A DNA stretch of 64,000 bases from Variovorax sp. SG517. Its GTDB lineage: Bacteria; Pseudomonadota; Gammaproteobacteria; Burkholderiales; Burkholderiaceae_C. The DNA lies in the NCBI RefSeq assembly GCF_013376045.1, contig NZ_JABMJG010000011.1, forward strand, positions 186,001 through 250,000, written 5' to 3'. Positions 1 to 8,090 of the stretch are shown here, piece after piece; positions within the stretch are counted from its first letter, which is position 1; every line of letters begins with the position of its first letter. A model generated the notes under the pieces. The model was not told the DNA's origin and made no database searches. It worked only from the letters and a program-made list of their open reading frames with translations. A program made the position numbers and the translations under genes.

Positions 1-767
1 AGGCTCATCACGTAGGGCACGGCCAGCGTGCCTTCGCTCGGGATCACGAAGGCGACGTTGGCCTTGTCCTTGTACTTGGCGCGGTAGGCATTGAAGTCGT
101 AGTCGAGCAGGATCGCGATCTCGCCCGAGAGCACGCGTGCATACGAAGTCTGCTTCGGCACGATGGGCTCGTTCTTCTGCAGCGCCTTGAAGTAGTCGAT
201 GGCCGGCTTGAAGTTGTCGAGCGTGCCGCCGCGCGCCTCGTTCACCGCGATCGCGCCGACATAGCCGACGAAGGCCGAGGCCGGGTCGAGGTAGCCGATC
301 AGGCCCTTGTATTCGGGCTTGAGCAGGTCGGCCCACGACTTCGGCACCGGCTTGCCCTTGAGCGCGTCGACGTTGACCATGAAGCCGAGCGTGCCCGAGT
401 GGATGGTGAACCAGTTGCCGGCCGGGTCCTTCAGGCCGTCGGGAATGTCTTTCCACGCGGCGGGCTTGTAGGGCTCGACCACGCCGTCCTTGGCGGCCTG
501 CACCGCGAAGGTCACGCCGAGGTAGGTGACGTCGGCCACGGGGCTGGCCTTCTCGGCGACCAGCTGCGCGAGCGACTGGCCGGAGTTCTTGTTGTCGGCC
601 GGCACGGTGATGCCGGTCTTGGCCTTGATGGCCTTCAGCTGGGTGCCCCAGTCGGCCCATTCGGTCGGGCAGTTGTAGCAGATGGCGGTCTGCGCCATGG
701 CGCTGCCGGCGGCGAGCGTGGCGGCGAGCAGGCCGAGGCGGGCCAGGCGGTGGATGCGCAGGGACAT
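1..767 (-). CDS. ABC transporter periplasmic substrate-binding protein (3' end off the window)
   Basis: Extracellular solute-binding protein of the Fe(3+)/polyamine-like type, presumed to deliver a small ligand to an ABC importer whose permease and ATPase genes would lie beyond the left edge. About 255 residues are visible. They start with a Sec signal peptide (MSLRIHRLARLGLL, cleavage probably after GSAMA), followed by a soluble domain with PADNKNSGQ, DVTYLGVTF and GYLDPASAFVGY segments typical of the family. The C-terminus is missing because the gene runs off the window. It lies 52 bases downstream of the LacI regulator on the same strand, so the two are probably co-transcribed and controlled from the palindrome upstream of that regulator. 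The ligand cannot be read from the sequence. Confidence 0.85.
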   Translation of the reverse strand, partial: MSLRIHRLARLGLLAATLAAGSAMAQTAICYNCPTEWADWGTQLKAIKAKTGITVPADNKNSGQSLAQLVAEKASPVADVTYLGVTFAVQAAKDGVVEPYKPAAWKDIPDGLKDPAGNWFTIHSGTLGFMVNVDALKGKPVPKSWADLLKPEYKGLIGYLDPASAFVGYVGAIAVNEARGGTLDNFKPAIDYFKALQKNEPIVPKQTSYARVLSGEIAILLDYDFNAYRAKYKDKANVAFVIPSEGTLAVPYVMS

Positions 768-819
768 GATGGGGAAGCTCCTTGGATGGATGTAGGCAGG
801 TAACGAGGTTTTCTGAGGG

Positions 820-1854
820 TCAGGCAATCGCGGCGTTGTTGTCGTCGTTGTTTTCGTTCTCGTGCGCCGAGGCGCACGACTCGCCGTCTCGGAAGGAATG
901 GGGCAGCAGCAGGCTTGCATCGGCCTGCAGCGCGGCGCCGCTGGCCATGGCCTGGATCAGCAGCTCGACGCCGTGCCGGCCGATGTCGCTGTTGGGCTGG
1001 GCGATGGTGGTGAGCGCGGGCGTGAGGTCTTCGCCGAGTGCGATGCCGTCGAAGCCGATCACGCTCAGGTCGCCGGGCACCGACAGCCCGCTGAGGTGCG
1101 CCGCCCGGATGCTGCGGATGGCCAGCAGGTCGTTCGAGCAGATCAGTGCGGTGGGGCGGCTGCGCGACTGCAGCTGGGTCGAGAGCGCATCGACGGCCGT
1201 CTCCACGAAGGGCACCTCGATGAGCGCGGGCGCCGCCAGCCCGGCCTCGGCCATTCCCCGGCGGTAGCCCCGGTAGCGCTGCTGCGCACGGTCGGACGCG
1301 GCGAGCGTGCCGCTGACCATCGCGATGCGCCGGTGGCCCAGCAGCACGAGGCGCGTGACCGCGTCGGCCACGGCGGCTTCGCTGTCGACCGACACGCAGG
1401 GGTGGTCGGGATGCCGGTTGTAGGCCAGCACGTAGGGCACGCCGGCGGCCTGCAGGCGGGGCAGGGTGGCAGACGTGGAAGGGTTCGACACCACGAGGAT
1501 CAGGCCGTCGACGTTGCCCGCCAGCAGCAGGTGCACGGCGCGCTCCTCTTCGTCGATCCGGTAGCCGGTGGTGACCGGGATGATCGCGTAGCCCCCCGCG
1601 ACGGCCGCGCGCGCGATGCCCTGCAGGCATTCGGCGAAGGTCGGGTTCAGCAAGGTGGGCAGCACCACGCCGAGCACGCGGCTGCGCTGGGTGCGCAGGG
1701 TGCGTGCGCTGGCGTTCGGCACGTAGTCGAGTTCGCGCGCCACGCGTTCCACCAGCTCGCGCGTGGCGGGCGTCACCTTGTCCGGAAAGTTGAAGGCGCG
1801 CGAGACCGTGGCCACGGAGACCCCGGCTTTGGCTGCAACGGCTTGGATGCTCAT
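820..1854 (-). CDS. LacI family transcriptional regulator
   Basis: DNA-binding repressor or activator of the LacI/GalR family, 344 aa, a normal length. The N-terminal helix-turn-helix with hinge helix covers residues about 1-60 (MSIQAVAAKAGVSVATVSRAF, then the YVPNASARTLRTQRS hinge). The rest is a periplasmic-binding-protein-like effector domain (GVVLPTLLNPTFAECLQG, PTALICSNDLLAI, GFDGIALGEDLTPALTTI). The N-terminus is a perfect LacI start, so the first ATG is accepted. The gene is followed by the receptor gene on the same strand and preceded 12 bases upstream by a CG-centred palindrome typical of LacI operators, which argues for autoregulation. The effector is unknown. It could be a sugar or whatever the neighbouring ABC receptor binds. 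Confidence 0.95.
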   Translation of the reverse strand: MSIQAVAAKAGVSVATVSRAFNFPDKVTPATRELVERVARELDYVPNASARTLRTQRSRVLGVVLPTLLNPTFAECLQGIARAAVAGGYAIIPVTTGYRIDEEERAVHLLLAGNVDGLILVVSNPSTSATLPRLQAAGVPYVLAYNRHPDHPCVSVDSEAAVADAVTRLVLLGHRRIAMVSGTLAASDRAQQRYRGYRRGMAEAGLAAPALIEVPFVETAVDALSTQLQSRSRPTALICSNDLLAIRSIRAAHLSGLSVPGDLSVIGFDGIALGEDLTPALTTIAQPNSDIGRHGVELLIQAMASGAALQADASLLLPHSFRDGESCASAHENENNDDNNAAIA

Positions 1855-1866
1855 CGTGCGGTGTTC

Positions 1867-1882
1867 ATGTAATCGATTACAT
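1867..1882. promoter_or_regulatory. Probable LacI-family operator
   Basis: Perfect 16-bp palindrome ATGTAATCGATTACAT with the central CG seen in most LacI-family operators. It lies 12 bases upstream of the LacI regulator start and would overlap its promoter. A TGTAAT hexamer inside it could serve as the -10 element. The match to the family pattern is seen; binding is inferred. Confidence 0.75.
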
Positions 1883-1968
1883 TGAACCGCAGCAGTATGT
1901 CTTTGTTATGACATCGGGAGAAAGCGGGAGAAACCCTCGGCTTCGGCGGGCGAGGGGCGGCCCAAAGA

Positions 1969-1993
1969 GAAAGGGGCCCGGCGGGCCCCTTTC
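1969..1993 (-). terminator. Terminator of the ribF-ileS-lspA operon
   Basis: Perfect inverted repeat with 12-base arms (GAAAGGGGCCCG and its complement) around a single central base, 22 bases past the lspA stop. On the minus strand it is followed by TCTTTGGG, a poor U-tract, so termination efficiency is uncertain. The hairpin also separates lspA from the LacI gene, which is on the same strand. Confidence 0.7.
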
Positions 1994-2014
1994 ACGAGAG
2001 TTGGAGAGACAGCT

Positions 2015-2530
2015 CTACTTGCCCCGGCGAACCCGCCGGATCTCGTCCACGATCAGGCAGATCGCCCCGAGCGTGATGGCGCTGTCCGCCGCGTTGAAGG
2101 CCGGGAAGTACCAGTTGCCCGCGTGGAAGCTCAGGAAGTCGACCACGTAGCCGTGCATCATCCGGTCGACCACGTTGCCGATGGCGCCGCCCAGGATGCA
2201 GGCCATGGAGAACGAAAAGAGCTTCTGCCCGGCGTGCGACTTCAGCATCCACACGATGAACACCGCCGCGCCCACGCCGATGGCGGTGAACAGCCAGCGC
2301 TGCCAGCCCGAGTGGTCGGCGAGGAACGAGAAGGCGGCGCCCGTGTTGTGGGCGCGCACGACGTTGAAGAAGCTCGTGACGTAGGTCGCGTCGCCGAGCT
2401 TGTAGTAGCCCAGGATCAGCGTCTTGGTGAACTGGTCGATGATCACGATGATCACCGCCAGCCCGAGCCACGGCCAGATGCTGCCGCCGCGCGAACGCGA
2501 AGCAGCCGACATGGAACGGGCGGCGGCCAT
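2015..2530 (-). CDS. lspA: Lipoprotein signal peptidase (signal peptidase II)
   Basis: Inner-membrane aspartyl protease that removes the signal peptide from diacylglyceryl-modified prolipoproteins, 171 aa. Four hydrophobic segments are visible (WPWLGLAVIIVIIDQF; WQRWLFTAIGVGAAVFIVWML; FSFSMACILGGAIGNVVDRMM; AITLGAICLIVDEI). The conserved blocks NTGAAFSFL, GNVVDR, YVVDF and FNAADSAI are all present. By family knowledge the catalytic aspartates are those in VVDF (about D131) and AADS (about D149). Its ATG overlaps the ileS stop by one base (TGATG), so it is translationally coupled. The order ribF-ileS-lspA matches the operon known in many Proteobacteria. The upstream in-frame extension to about 3043 is only a shadow of ileS. 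Confidence 0.97.
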   Translation of the reverse strand: MAAARSMSAASRSRGGSIWPWLGLAVIIVIIDQFTKTLILGYYKLGDATYVTSFFNVVRAHNTGAAFSFLADHSGWQRWLFTAIGVGAAVFIVWMLKSHAGQKLFSFSMACILGGAIGNVVDRMMHGYVVDFLSFHAGNWYFPAFNAADSAITLGAICLIVDEIRRVRRGK

Positions 2531-5379
2531 CAGGCAACGCTCCGCGATTCGCCGGCACCGAAGAGGTTGCTGGTGCAGCGACCGCAGATCGTCGGATGGG
2601 CCGGGTCGTGGCCCACGTCGTCGCGGTAGTGCCAGCAGCGCTCGCACTTCTGCGCGGTGCTCGGCGTCACGACCGTTGCCAGCGCCTCGCCCGCGGCCAG
2701 CGCGATCGCCGAGGTGATGAAGACGAACTTCAGGTCCTCGCCCAGCGAGCCCAGCAGCGCGAAGTCGTCGGCCGGGGCCGTCAGCTGCAGGTTGGCCTGC
2801 AGCGAGGAGCCGACCTTGCCTTCGGCGCGCACGGCCTCGATGTCCTTGTTGACCACGTCGCGGATCTCGCGGATGCGGTTCCACTTGACCAGGAGGGCCT
2901 CGTCCGGCGCGTCGAACTGGCTGTAGGTCTGCGTGAAGATCGAGTCGCCCGGCTTGCCGGTGCCCACGATCTTCCAGGCTTCCTCGGCGGTGAAGCTCAG
3001 GAACGGCGCCATCCAGCGCAGCATCGCCTGCGCGATGTGCCACAGGGCCGTCTGCGCGCTGCGGCGCGCCAGCGAACCCGGGGCCGTGGTGTAGAGGCGG
3101 TCCTTCAGGATGTCGAGGTAGAAGCCGCCCAGGTCTTCCGAGCAGTAGATCTGCAGCTTGGCCACCACCGGGTGGAACTCGTACACCTTGTAGTGCGCCA
3201 GGATCTCGGCCTGGAACTGCGCGGCGCGCGCGAGCGCGTAGCGGTCGATCTCGAACAGCTGGTCGAGCGGCACGCCGTCCTTCTCGATGTCGAAGTCGCT
3301 GGTGTTCGCGAGCAGGAAGCGCAGCGTGTTGCGGATACGGCGGTAGGCATCGACCACGCGGGCCAGGATCTTGTCGTCACCCGCGATGTCGCCCGAATAG
3401 TCGCTCGCCGCCACCCACAGGCGGATGATCTCGGAGCCCAGCTTGTTGCTGATTTCCTGCGGGTCGATGCCGTTCTTGAGCGACTTGCTCATCTTGATGC
3501 CCTTGGCATCGACCGTGAAGCCGTGCGTCAGCAGGCCGCGGTACGGCGCGCGGTCTTCCAGCATGCAGGCGATCAGCAGCGACGAGTGGAACCAGCCGCG
3601 ATGCTGGTCGTGGCCTTCCAGGTACAGGTCGGCCTCGGGCCCTGTCTCGTGGTGCACTGTGGGGTGCGTGCCGCGCAGCACGTGCGAGAAGGTCGAGCCC
3701 GAGTCGAACCACACCTCGAGGATGTCGGTGCTCTTGGTGTAGTGCGGTGCATCTTCGGCACCGAGGATTTCCTCGACGGTGACGCGGCTCCAGGCCTCGA
3801 TGCCGCCCTTCTCGACGATGTCGGCGGCCTGGTCGAGGATTTCCATGGTGCGCGGATGCAGCTCGCCCGAGTCCTTGTGCAGGAAGAACGGGATCGGCAC
3901 GCCCCAGCTGCGCTGTCGGCTGATGCACCAGTCGGGACGCCCGGCGATCATGTCGTGCAGGCGCGCGCGGCCGTTCTCGGGGTAGAAGCTGGTCTGCTCG
4001 ATGGCGTCGAGCGCGGTCTGGCGCAGCGTCTTGGGCGCCTTGTCCTTGGTGAACACGCCTTCGCCTTCGTCCATGCGCACGAACCACTGCGCCGCGGCGC
4101 GGTAGATCACCGGCGTCTTGTGGCGCCAGCAGTGCGGGTAGCTGTGGGTGATGGTCTCGGTGGTCAGCAGGCGGTTGGCCTCGCGCAGCGCCGCGATGAT
4201 TTCGGGCACGGCCTTCCAGATGTTCTGGCCGCCGAAGAGCGGGAAGTCGGGCGCGTAGCTGCCGTTGCCCTGAACCGGGTTCAGGATGTCGTCGTAGGCC
4301 ACGCCGTGGGCGATGCAGGAGTTGAAGTCGTCCACGCCATAGGCGGGCGAGGAGTGCACCAGGCCCGTGCCGTCGGTGGCGGTGGCGTAGTCGGCCAGGT
4401 ACACCGGCGACAGGCGCCGGTAGCCGGCGTCCGCGTCGTACAGCGGATGCTCGAACTCCAGGCCGCCGAGCTTCTCGCCCTTGACCGTGGCCAGCACCTT
4501 GCCGTCGAGCGCATAGCGCGTCATGCACATCTCGACCAGCGAGTTGGCCAGGATCAGCAGGCCGCGCTCGGTGTCGACCAGCGAGTATTCGAGCTCGGGG
4601 TTGAGGTTGATCGCCTGGTTGGCGGGGATGGTCCAGGCGGTGGTGGTCCAGATCACGGCGAAGATGTCGCCGAGGATCGTGTGGTCGGTGCCGAAGGCCT
4701 TGAGCACCTTCTCGCGCTCGTGCGCCTTGAAGGCGACGTCGATGGTCTGGCTCTTCTTGTCGGCGTACTCGATCTCGAACTCGGCCAGCGACGAGCCGCA
4801 GTCGAAGCACCAGTACACGGGCTTCAGGCCGCGGTAGACGAAGCCGCGCTCGATCACGCGCTTGAACGCGCGCAGCTCGCCGGCCTCGTTGGCGAAGTCC
4901 ATCGTCTTGTAGGGATGGTCCCATTCGCCCAGCACGCCCAGGCGCTGGAAGTCGGCCATCTGCTGGGCGATCTGGCCGGTGGCGAAGGCGCGGCTCTTGG
5001 CCTGCATCTCGTCGCGGCTCAGGTTGCGGCCGTACTGCTTTTCGATGGCGTTCTCGATCGGCAGGCCGTGGCAGTCCCAGCCGGGCACGTACAGCGCGTC
5101 GTAGCCCTCGAGCTGGCGCGCCTTGGTGATCATGTCCTTCAGGATCTTGTTCACCGCGTGGCCCATGTGGATCTGGCCGTTGGCGTAGGGCGGGCCGTCG
5201 TGCAGGATGAACTTGGGCGCGCCGTGGCGGGCGTCGCGCAGGCGGTGGTAGACACCTTCGTCATTCCATTCCTTCACCCATCCCGGCTCGCGCTTGGGCA
5301 GGTCGCCGCGCATGGGGAAGGGGGTGTCGGGCAGGTTCAGCGTGGAACGGTAGTCTTTGGGAGAAGCAGCGTCAGACAT
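2530..5379 (-). CDS. ileS: Isoleucyl-tRNA synthetase
   Basis: Class I aminoacyl-tRNA synthetase charging tRNA-Ile in the cytoplasm, 949 aa. The HIGH-type signature HMGH is at residues 71-74 after the conserved HDGPPYANG, and KMSKS is at about 629-633. An editing domain lies between them (for example WTTTAWTIPANQAI). A C-terminal zinc finger shows C-x2-C pairs (CERCW and CGRC). The start MSDAASPKDY was chosen because the in-frame extension upstream (to 5427) translates only the REP-like repeat and lacks family similarity. It is the middle gene of ribF-ileS-lspA and overlaps lspA by one base. Confidence 0.98.
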   Translation of the reverse strand: MSDAASPKDYRSTLNLPDTPFPMRGDLPKREPGWVKEWNDEGVYHRLRDARHGAPKFILHDGPPYANGQIHMGHAVNKILKDMITKARQLEGYDALYVPGWDCHGLPIENAIEKQYGRNLSRDEMQAKSRAFATGQIAQQMADFQRLGVLGEWDHPYKTMDFANEAGELRAFKRVIERGFVYRGLKPVYWCFDCGSSLAEFEIEYADKKSQTIDVAFKAHEREKVLKAFGTDHTILGDIFAVIWTTTAWTIPANQAINLNPELEYSLVDTERGLLILANSLVEMCMTRYALDGKVLATVKGEKLGGLEFEHPLYDADAGYRRLSPVYLADYATATDGTGLVHSSPAYGVDDFNSCIAHGVAYDDILNPVQGNGSYAPDFPLFGGQNIWKAVPEIIAALREANRLLTTETITHSYPHCWRHKTPVIYRAAAQWFVRMDEGEGVFTKDKAPKTLRQTALDAIEQTSFYPENGRARLHDMIAGRPDWCISRQRSWGVPIPFFLHKDSGELHPRTMEILDQAADIVEKGGIEAWSRVTVEEILGAEDAPHYTKSTDILEVWFDSGSTFSHVLRGTHPTVHHETGPEADLYLEGHDQHRGWFHSSLLIACMLEDRAPYRGLLTHGFTVDAKGIKMSKSLKNGIDPQEISNKLGSEIIRLWVAASDYSGDIAGDDKILARVVDAYRRIRNTLRFLLANTSDFDIEKDGVPLDQLFEIDRYALARAAQFQAEILAHYKVYEFHPVVAKLQIYCSEDLGGFYLDILKDRLYTTAPGSLARRSAQTALWHIAQAMLRWMAPFLSFTAEEAWKIVGTGKPGDSIFTQTYSQFDAPDEALLVKWNRIREIRDVVNKDIEAVRAEGKVGSSLQANLQLTAPADDFALLGSLGEDLKFVFITSAIALAAGEALATVVTPSTAQKCERCWHYRDDVGHDPAHPTICGRCTSNLFGAGESRSVA

Positions 5380-5400
5380 GTTGGGGTGCGAAACAGGGGG

Positions 5401-5480
5401 CTTGGACAGGCTCAGCCCGAACTGCATGAAGCGTGTCGGTGCGGAAGGTAAAGCCGTTCGCCCTGAGCTTGTCGAAGGGC
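5401..5480. repeat. REP-like inverted repeat pair between ribF and ileS
   Basis: Two degenerate copies of a GACAAGCTCAGGGCGAAC-type element lie head to head: 5401-5422 (plus strand) and 5456-5480 (minus strand), separated by 33 bases. Such GTTCGCCCTGAGCTTGTCGAAGG elements are, to my knowledge, common intergenic repeats in beta- and gammaproteobacteria. Transcribed, the pair could fold into a long hairpin inside the ribF-ileS mRNA. Confidence 0.65.
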
Positions 5481-5501
5481 GGCAGCACGGTGCGTGCAGG
5501 G

Positions 5502-6539
5502 CTAAATTCGGTCCCGCGTGGTCTGGCGGTGGGTTTCGGCGTGGGTCGATGCGAAGAACGCGCGAGCGTCGCGGCCATCCTTGGCGATGCCCGCGGTGAG
5601 GGCTTCGAGGCTGGTGTAGCGCAATTCGTCGTGCAGTTTGTGCAGGAGTTCCACGCGGACGATTTTACCGTAGGCCCCTTCGGCACCCAGATGGGAGGGC
5701 CACTCCAGGCAATGGGTTTCGAGCAGCACCCGCCCGGCGTTGACGTCGTTGGCGTCCAGCGAGGGGCGCACGCCCAGGTTGGCCACGCCCGGCAGGGGCT
5801 GTTCGGACAGGCCGTGCACCAGCACCGCGAAGATGCCGCTGGCGGCCGGCTTCCAGTGCTTGAAGCGCAGGTTGAGGGTACGGAAGCCGTCGTCCTTGCC
5901 CGGCGCCGAGGCGCCCAGCGCCCGGCCCAGCTTGCGGCCGTGGACCACGTGGCCCGAAATTGTGTAAGGCCGGCCCAGCAGCGTGTGTGCGTCGGCCATG
6001 CGGCCTTCGGCCAGCGCCTCGCGCACGGCGGAGCTCGAAACACGCAGGCCGTGCACCTCGTAGCTGTTCATGCGCGCCACGTCGAAGCCGTGGGCGTCGC
6101 CGGCCGCATCGAGCATGGCGTAGTCGCCGGCCCGCTTGGCGCCGAAGCGGAAGTCGTCGCCCACCAGCACGTAGCGGGCGCCCAGGCCGTCGATCAGCAC
6201 GTTCTGGATGAATTCCTCCGGCGACTGGGAAGCCAGCCGGGCGTCGAAGGGCAGCACGACGGTCTGCGCCACGCCGCAGGCAGCCAGTTCGCTGAGCTTG
6301 TCGCGCAGCGTGCCGATGCGCGCCGGCGCCAGGTCGGGCTTCTTGGTGACGGCGGCGAAGTAGTCGCGCGGATGGGGCTCGAAGGTGAGCACGCAGCTCG
6401 GCAGCCCGCGCTGGCGGGCCTCGGTCTGCAGCAGGGCGAGCATGGCCTGGTGGCCGCGGTGCACGCCGTCGAAATTGCCAATGGTCAGGGCGCAGGCGGG
6501 GGCTACGCCAGGATGCCGGAAGCCACGAAAAACCTGCAT
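5502..6539 (-). CDS. ribF: Bifunctional riboflavin kinase / FAD synthetase
   Basis: Converts riboflavin to FMN and then FAD in the cytoplasm, 345 aa, slightly longer than the usual 310-330. The N-terminal FMN adenylyltransferase domain carries TIGNFDGVHRGH (residues 19-30), FEPHPRDYF and VGDDFRFG. The S-S-S-AVREALAEG motif follows at mid-protein. The C-terminal flavokinase domain begins near GRPYTISGHVVHGRKLGRALG and ends with the usual ELRYTSLEAL block. It is first in the ribF-ileS-lspA operon, 122 bases upstream of ileS. No FMN-riboswitch-like structure is apparent upstream. Confidence 0.97.
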   Translation of the reverse strand: MQVFRGFRHPGVAPACALTIGNFDGVHRGHQAMLALLQTEARQRGLPSCVLTFEPHPRDYFAAVTKKPDLAPARIGTLRDKLSELAACGVAQTVVLPFDARLASQSPEEFIQNVLIDGLGARYVLVGDDFRFGAKRAGDYAMLDAAGDAHGFDVARMNSYEVHGLRVSSSAVREALAEGRMADAHTLLGRPYTISGHVVHGRKLGRALGASAPGKDDGFRTLNLRFKHWKPAASGIFAVLVHGLSEQPLPGVANLGVRPSLDANDVNAGRVLLETHCLEWPSHLGAEGAYGKIVRVELLHKLHDELRYTSLEALTAGIAKDGRDARAFFASTHAETHRQTTRDRI

Positions 6540-6598
6540 CGGTGAGTATCTTTTTGATAGCGCCTTTCGCCCGTCGATTGGGCGAATCAGGCCGATTT

Positions 6599-6622
6599 GT
6601 CACAAAGCCGGTATATTGTGAC
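6599..6622. promoter_or_regulatory. Inverted repeat in the ribF / HNH divergent promoter region
   Basis: Perfect 7-bp arms GTCACAA and TTGTGAC separated by 10 bases, overlapping a TATATT hexamer at 6612-6617 that could be a -10 box for the HNH gene. The arms are in the opposite order to a CRP site (TGTGA...TCACA). A regulator site is possible but unproven. Confidence 0.35.
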
Positions 6623-6705
6623 GCAGTGCGTTGATCGGCGTGGGTCTCCAACGCGCTCCGTGTCCCTGGTCTTTCCGTGTTCTCTCCCTTTTCGAGGAGG
6701 CGTGT

Positions 6706-7266
6706 GTGAAGGTCTTGAAGCTGTCGGCCCAAGGGCTGCCCCAGTCATGGATTTCGCTGGAACAGGCGGTCATCCACTACGCGGCGGACGAAGTCCGCTG
6801 GGAAGTGGGTGCGCAGGTGGCGGTGTTCCGTGGCGGCCACAACGCGATCACCGGCGAGCAGTCGCAGATCGCGATCAACAGCATCATCGGCACCAAGGGC
6901 GTGCCCCGCATCAACCCCTTCGCGCTGCGTCCCGGCCTCACCAACAGCAAGCTCTTCGCGCGCGACCGCAACGTCTGCGCCTATTGCGGCGGCCACTTCC
7001 ACGAAGACGAACTCACGCGCGAGCACATCATCCCGTTCGCCCAGCGGGGCATCGACACCTGGATGAACGTGGTCACGGCCTGCAGGCCCTGCAATCACCG
7101 CAAGAGCAGCCGCACGCCCGAGCAGGCCGGCATGCCGCTGCTGTACGCGCCTTACGTGCCGAGCCTCTGGGAAGACTTCATCCTGCGCAACCGCCGCATC
7201 CTGGCGGACCAGATGGAGTTTTTGATGGCGCACCTGCCGCAGAGCTCGCGGCTGCACGATTCCTAG
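6706..7266 (+). CDS. HNH endonuclease family protein
   Basis: Small HNH-fold protein, 186 aa. The zinc-binding and catalytic features are visible: C91-x2-C94 (CAYC), E106-H107 in LTREHIIPF, N121 in WMNVVTAC, and C126-x2-C129-N-H (CRPCNH). The N-terminal 80 residues are not diagnostic. The GTG start at 6706 is preferred over the upstream ATG at 6631 because GAGGAGG sits at the right distance before it and the protein then begins MKVLKLSAQG. It is alone between ribF (divergent) and a crotonase (convergent, 16 bases away), with no methylase or toxin-antitoxin partner. It is probably a housekeeping-type HNH protein rather than part of a restriction system; the substrate is unknown. Confidence 0.85.
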   Translation: MKVLKLSAQGLPQSWISLEQAVIHYAADEVRWEVGAQVAVFRGGHNAITGEQSQIAINSIIGTKGVPRINPFALRPGLTNSKLFARDRNVCAYCGGHFHEDELTREHIIPFAQRGIDTWMNVVTACRPCNHRKSSRTPEQAGMPLLYAPYVPSLWEDFILRNRRILADQMEFLMAHLPQSSRLHDS

Positions 7267-7282
7267 CTGGCCGGCCGCCTGA

Positions 7283-8071
7283 TCAGCGCTTCCAGGCCGG
7301 CGGGCGCTTCTCGATGAAGGCCTGAACGCCTTCCAGCGCGCTCTCGTCCATCATGTTGCAGGCCATGGTCTGGCTCGCGTCTGCCAGCGCGGCCTCGATG
7401 CCGGTTTCGAGCTGGCGGTAGAACAGGGCCTTGCCCAGCGCGAGCGCGGTGCGGGGCTTGGCGACGATGCTGACGACCAGCGATTCGAGCGCCGAATCCA
7501 GTTCTCCGGGCGGAGCCACGCGGTTGACCAGCCCCTTCTCGCGCGCTTCTTGCGCACTGATGAATTCGCCCGTCACCAGCATCTCGAAGGCTTCCTTGCG
7601 CCCGAGGTTGCGCGAGAGCGTGACGCTCGGCGTGGCGCAGAAGAGGCCCACGTTCACCCCGCTGACCGCGAAGCGCGCATCGCTCGAAGCCACCGCGAGG
7701 TCGCAGACCGCGACCAGCTGGCAGCCCGCCGCCGTCGCGATGCCGTGCACGCGCGCGATCACCGGCACGGGCAGCTTCTGGATCGACAGCATCATCGCGC
7801 CGCAGCGCTCGAACAGCTGCTCGTAATAGTCGAGCGAGGGCGCGGCGCGCATCTCCTTCAGGTCGTGTCCGGCGCAGAAGGCCTTGCCGGCCCCGGCGAT
7901 GACCACCGCGCGCACGCTGCCGTCAGCGGCGATTTCGTCCAGCGCCTGCTCGAGTGCGCCGAGCATGCCTTCGGAGAGCGCGTTGAACGCGGCTGGCCGG
8001 TTCAGCGTCAGCGTGACCACGCCGCGTGCGTCGCGCGACTGCAGGACGAAGGGAGATTCGGTGTCGCTCAT
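7283..8071 (-). CDS. Enoyl-CoA hydratase/isomerase family protein, ECHDC3-like
   Basis: Crotonase-fold acyl-CoA enzyme, 262 aa. The oxyanion-hole segments are present (AFCAGHDLKEM around 65-74 and HGIATAAGCQLVAVCDLAVAS around 109-129). Of the two catalytic glutamates of true hydratases, the second is retained (E163 in FEMLVTG). The first is replaced by glycine in the segment AVSGVNVGLFCATPSV (about G138). That segment resembles the eukaryotic ECHDC3 subgroup, so classic enoyl hydration is doubtful and another acyl-CoA reaction is possible. It lies 19 bases downstream of the hydrolase gene on the same strand and may be co-transcribed with it. Confidence 0.88.
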   Translation of the reverse strand: MSDTESPFVLQSRDARGVVTLTLNRPAAFNALSEGMLGALEQALDEIAADGSVRAVVIAGAGKAFCAGHDLKEMRAAPSLDYYEQLFERCGAMMLSIQKLPVPVIARVHGIATAAGCQLVAVCDLAVASSDARFAVSGVNVGLFCATPSVTLSRNLGRKEAFEMLVTGEFISAQEAREKGLVNRVAPPGELDSALESLVVSIVAKPRTALALGKALFYRQLETGIEAALADASQTMACNMMDESALEGVQAFIEKRPPAWKR

Positions 8072-8090
8072 GGCCAGGCCTGCCTTCGAA

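Noticed and set aside
2596..5451. 951-codon open frame on the plus strand opposite ileS
   Set aside because: Antisense shadow of a high-GC gene: composition is dominated by Val/Arg/Ala/Gly with no motif, while the minus strand encodes a complete isoleucyl-tRNA synthetase.
5502..6640. FMN riboswitch upstream of ribF
   Set aside because: The short leader has only a weak CGCCC/GGGCG hairpin and none of the conserved RFN-element core segments.
6706..7266. HNH protein as a homing endonuclease or restriction enzyme in a defence island
   Set aside because: No methylase, intron, intein or defence genes nearby. The context is ordinary chromosome.
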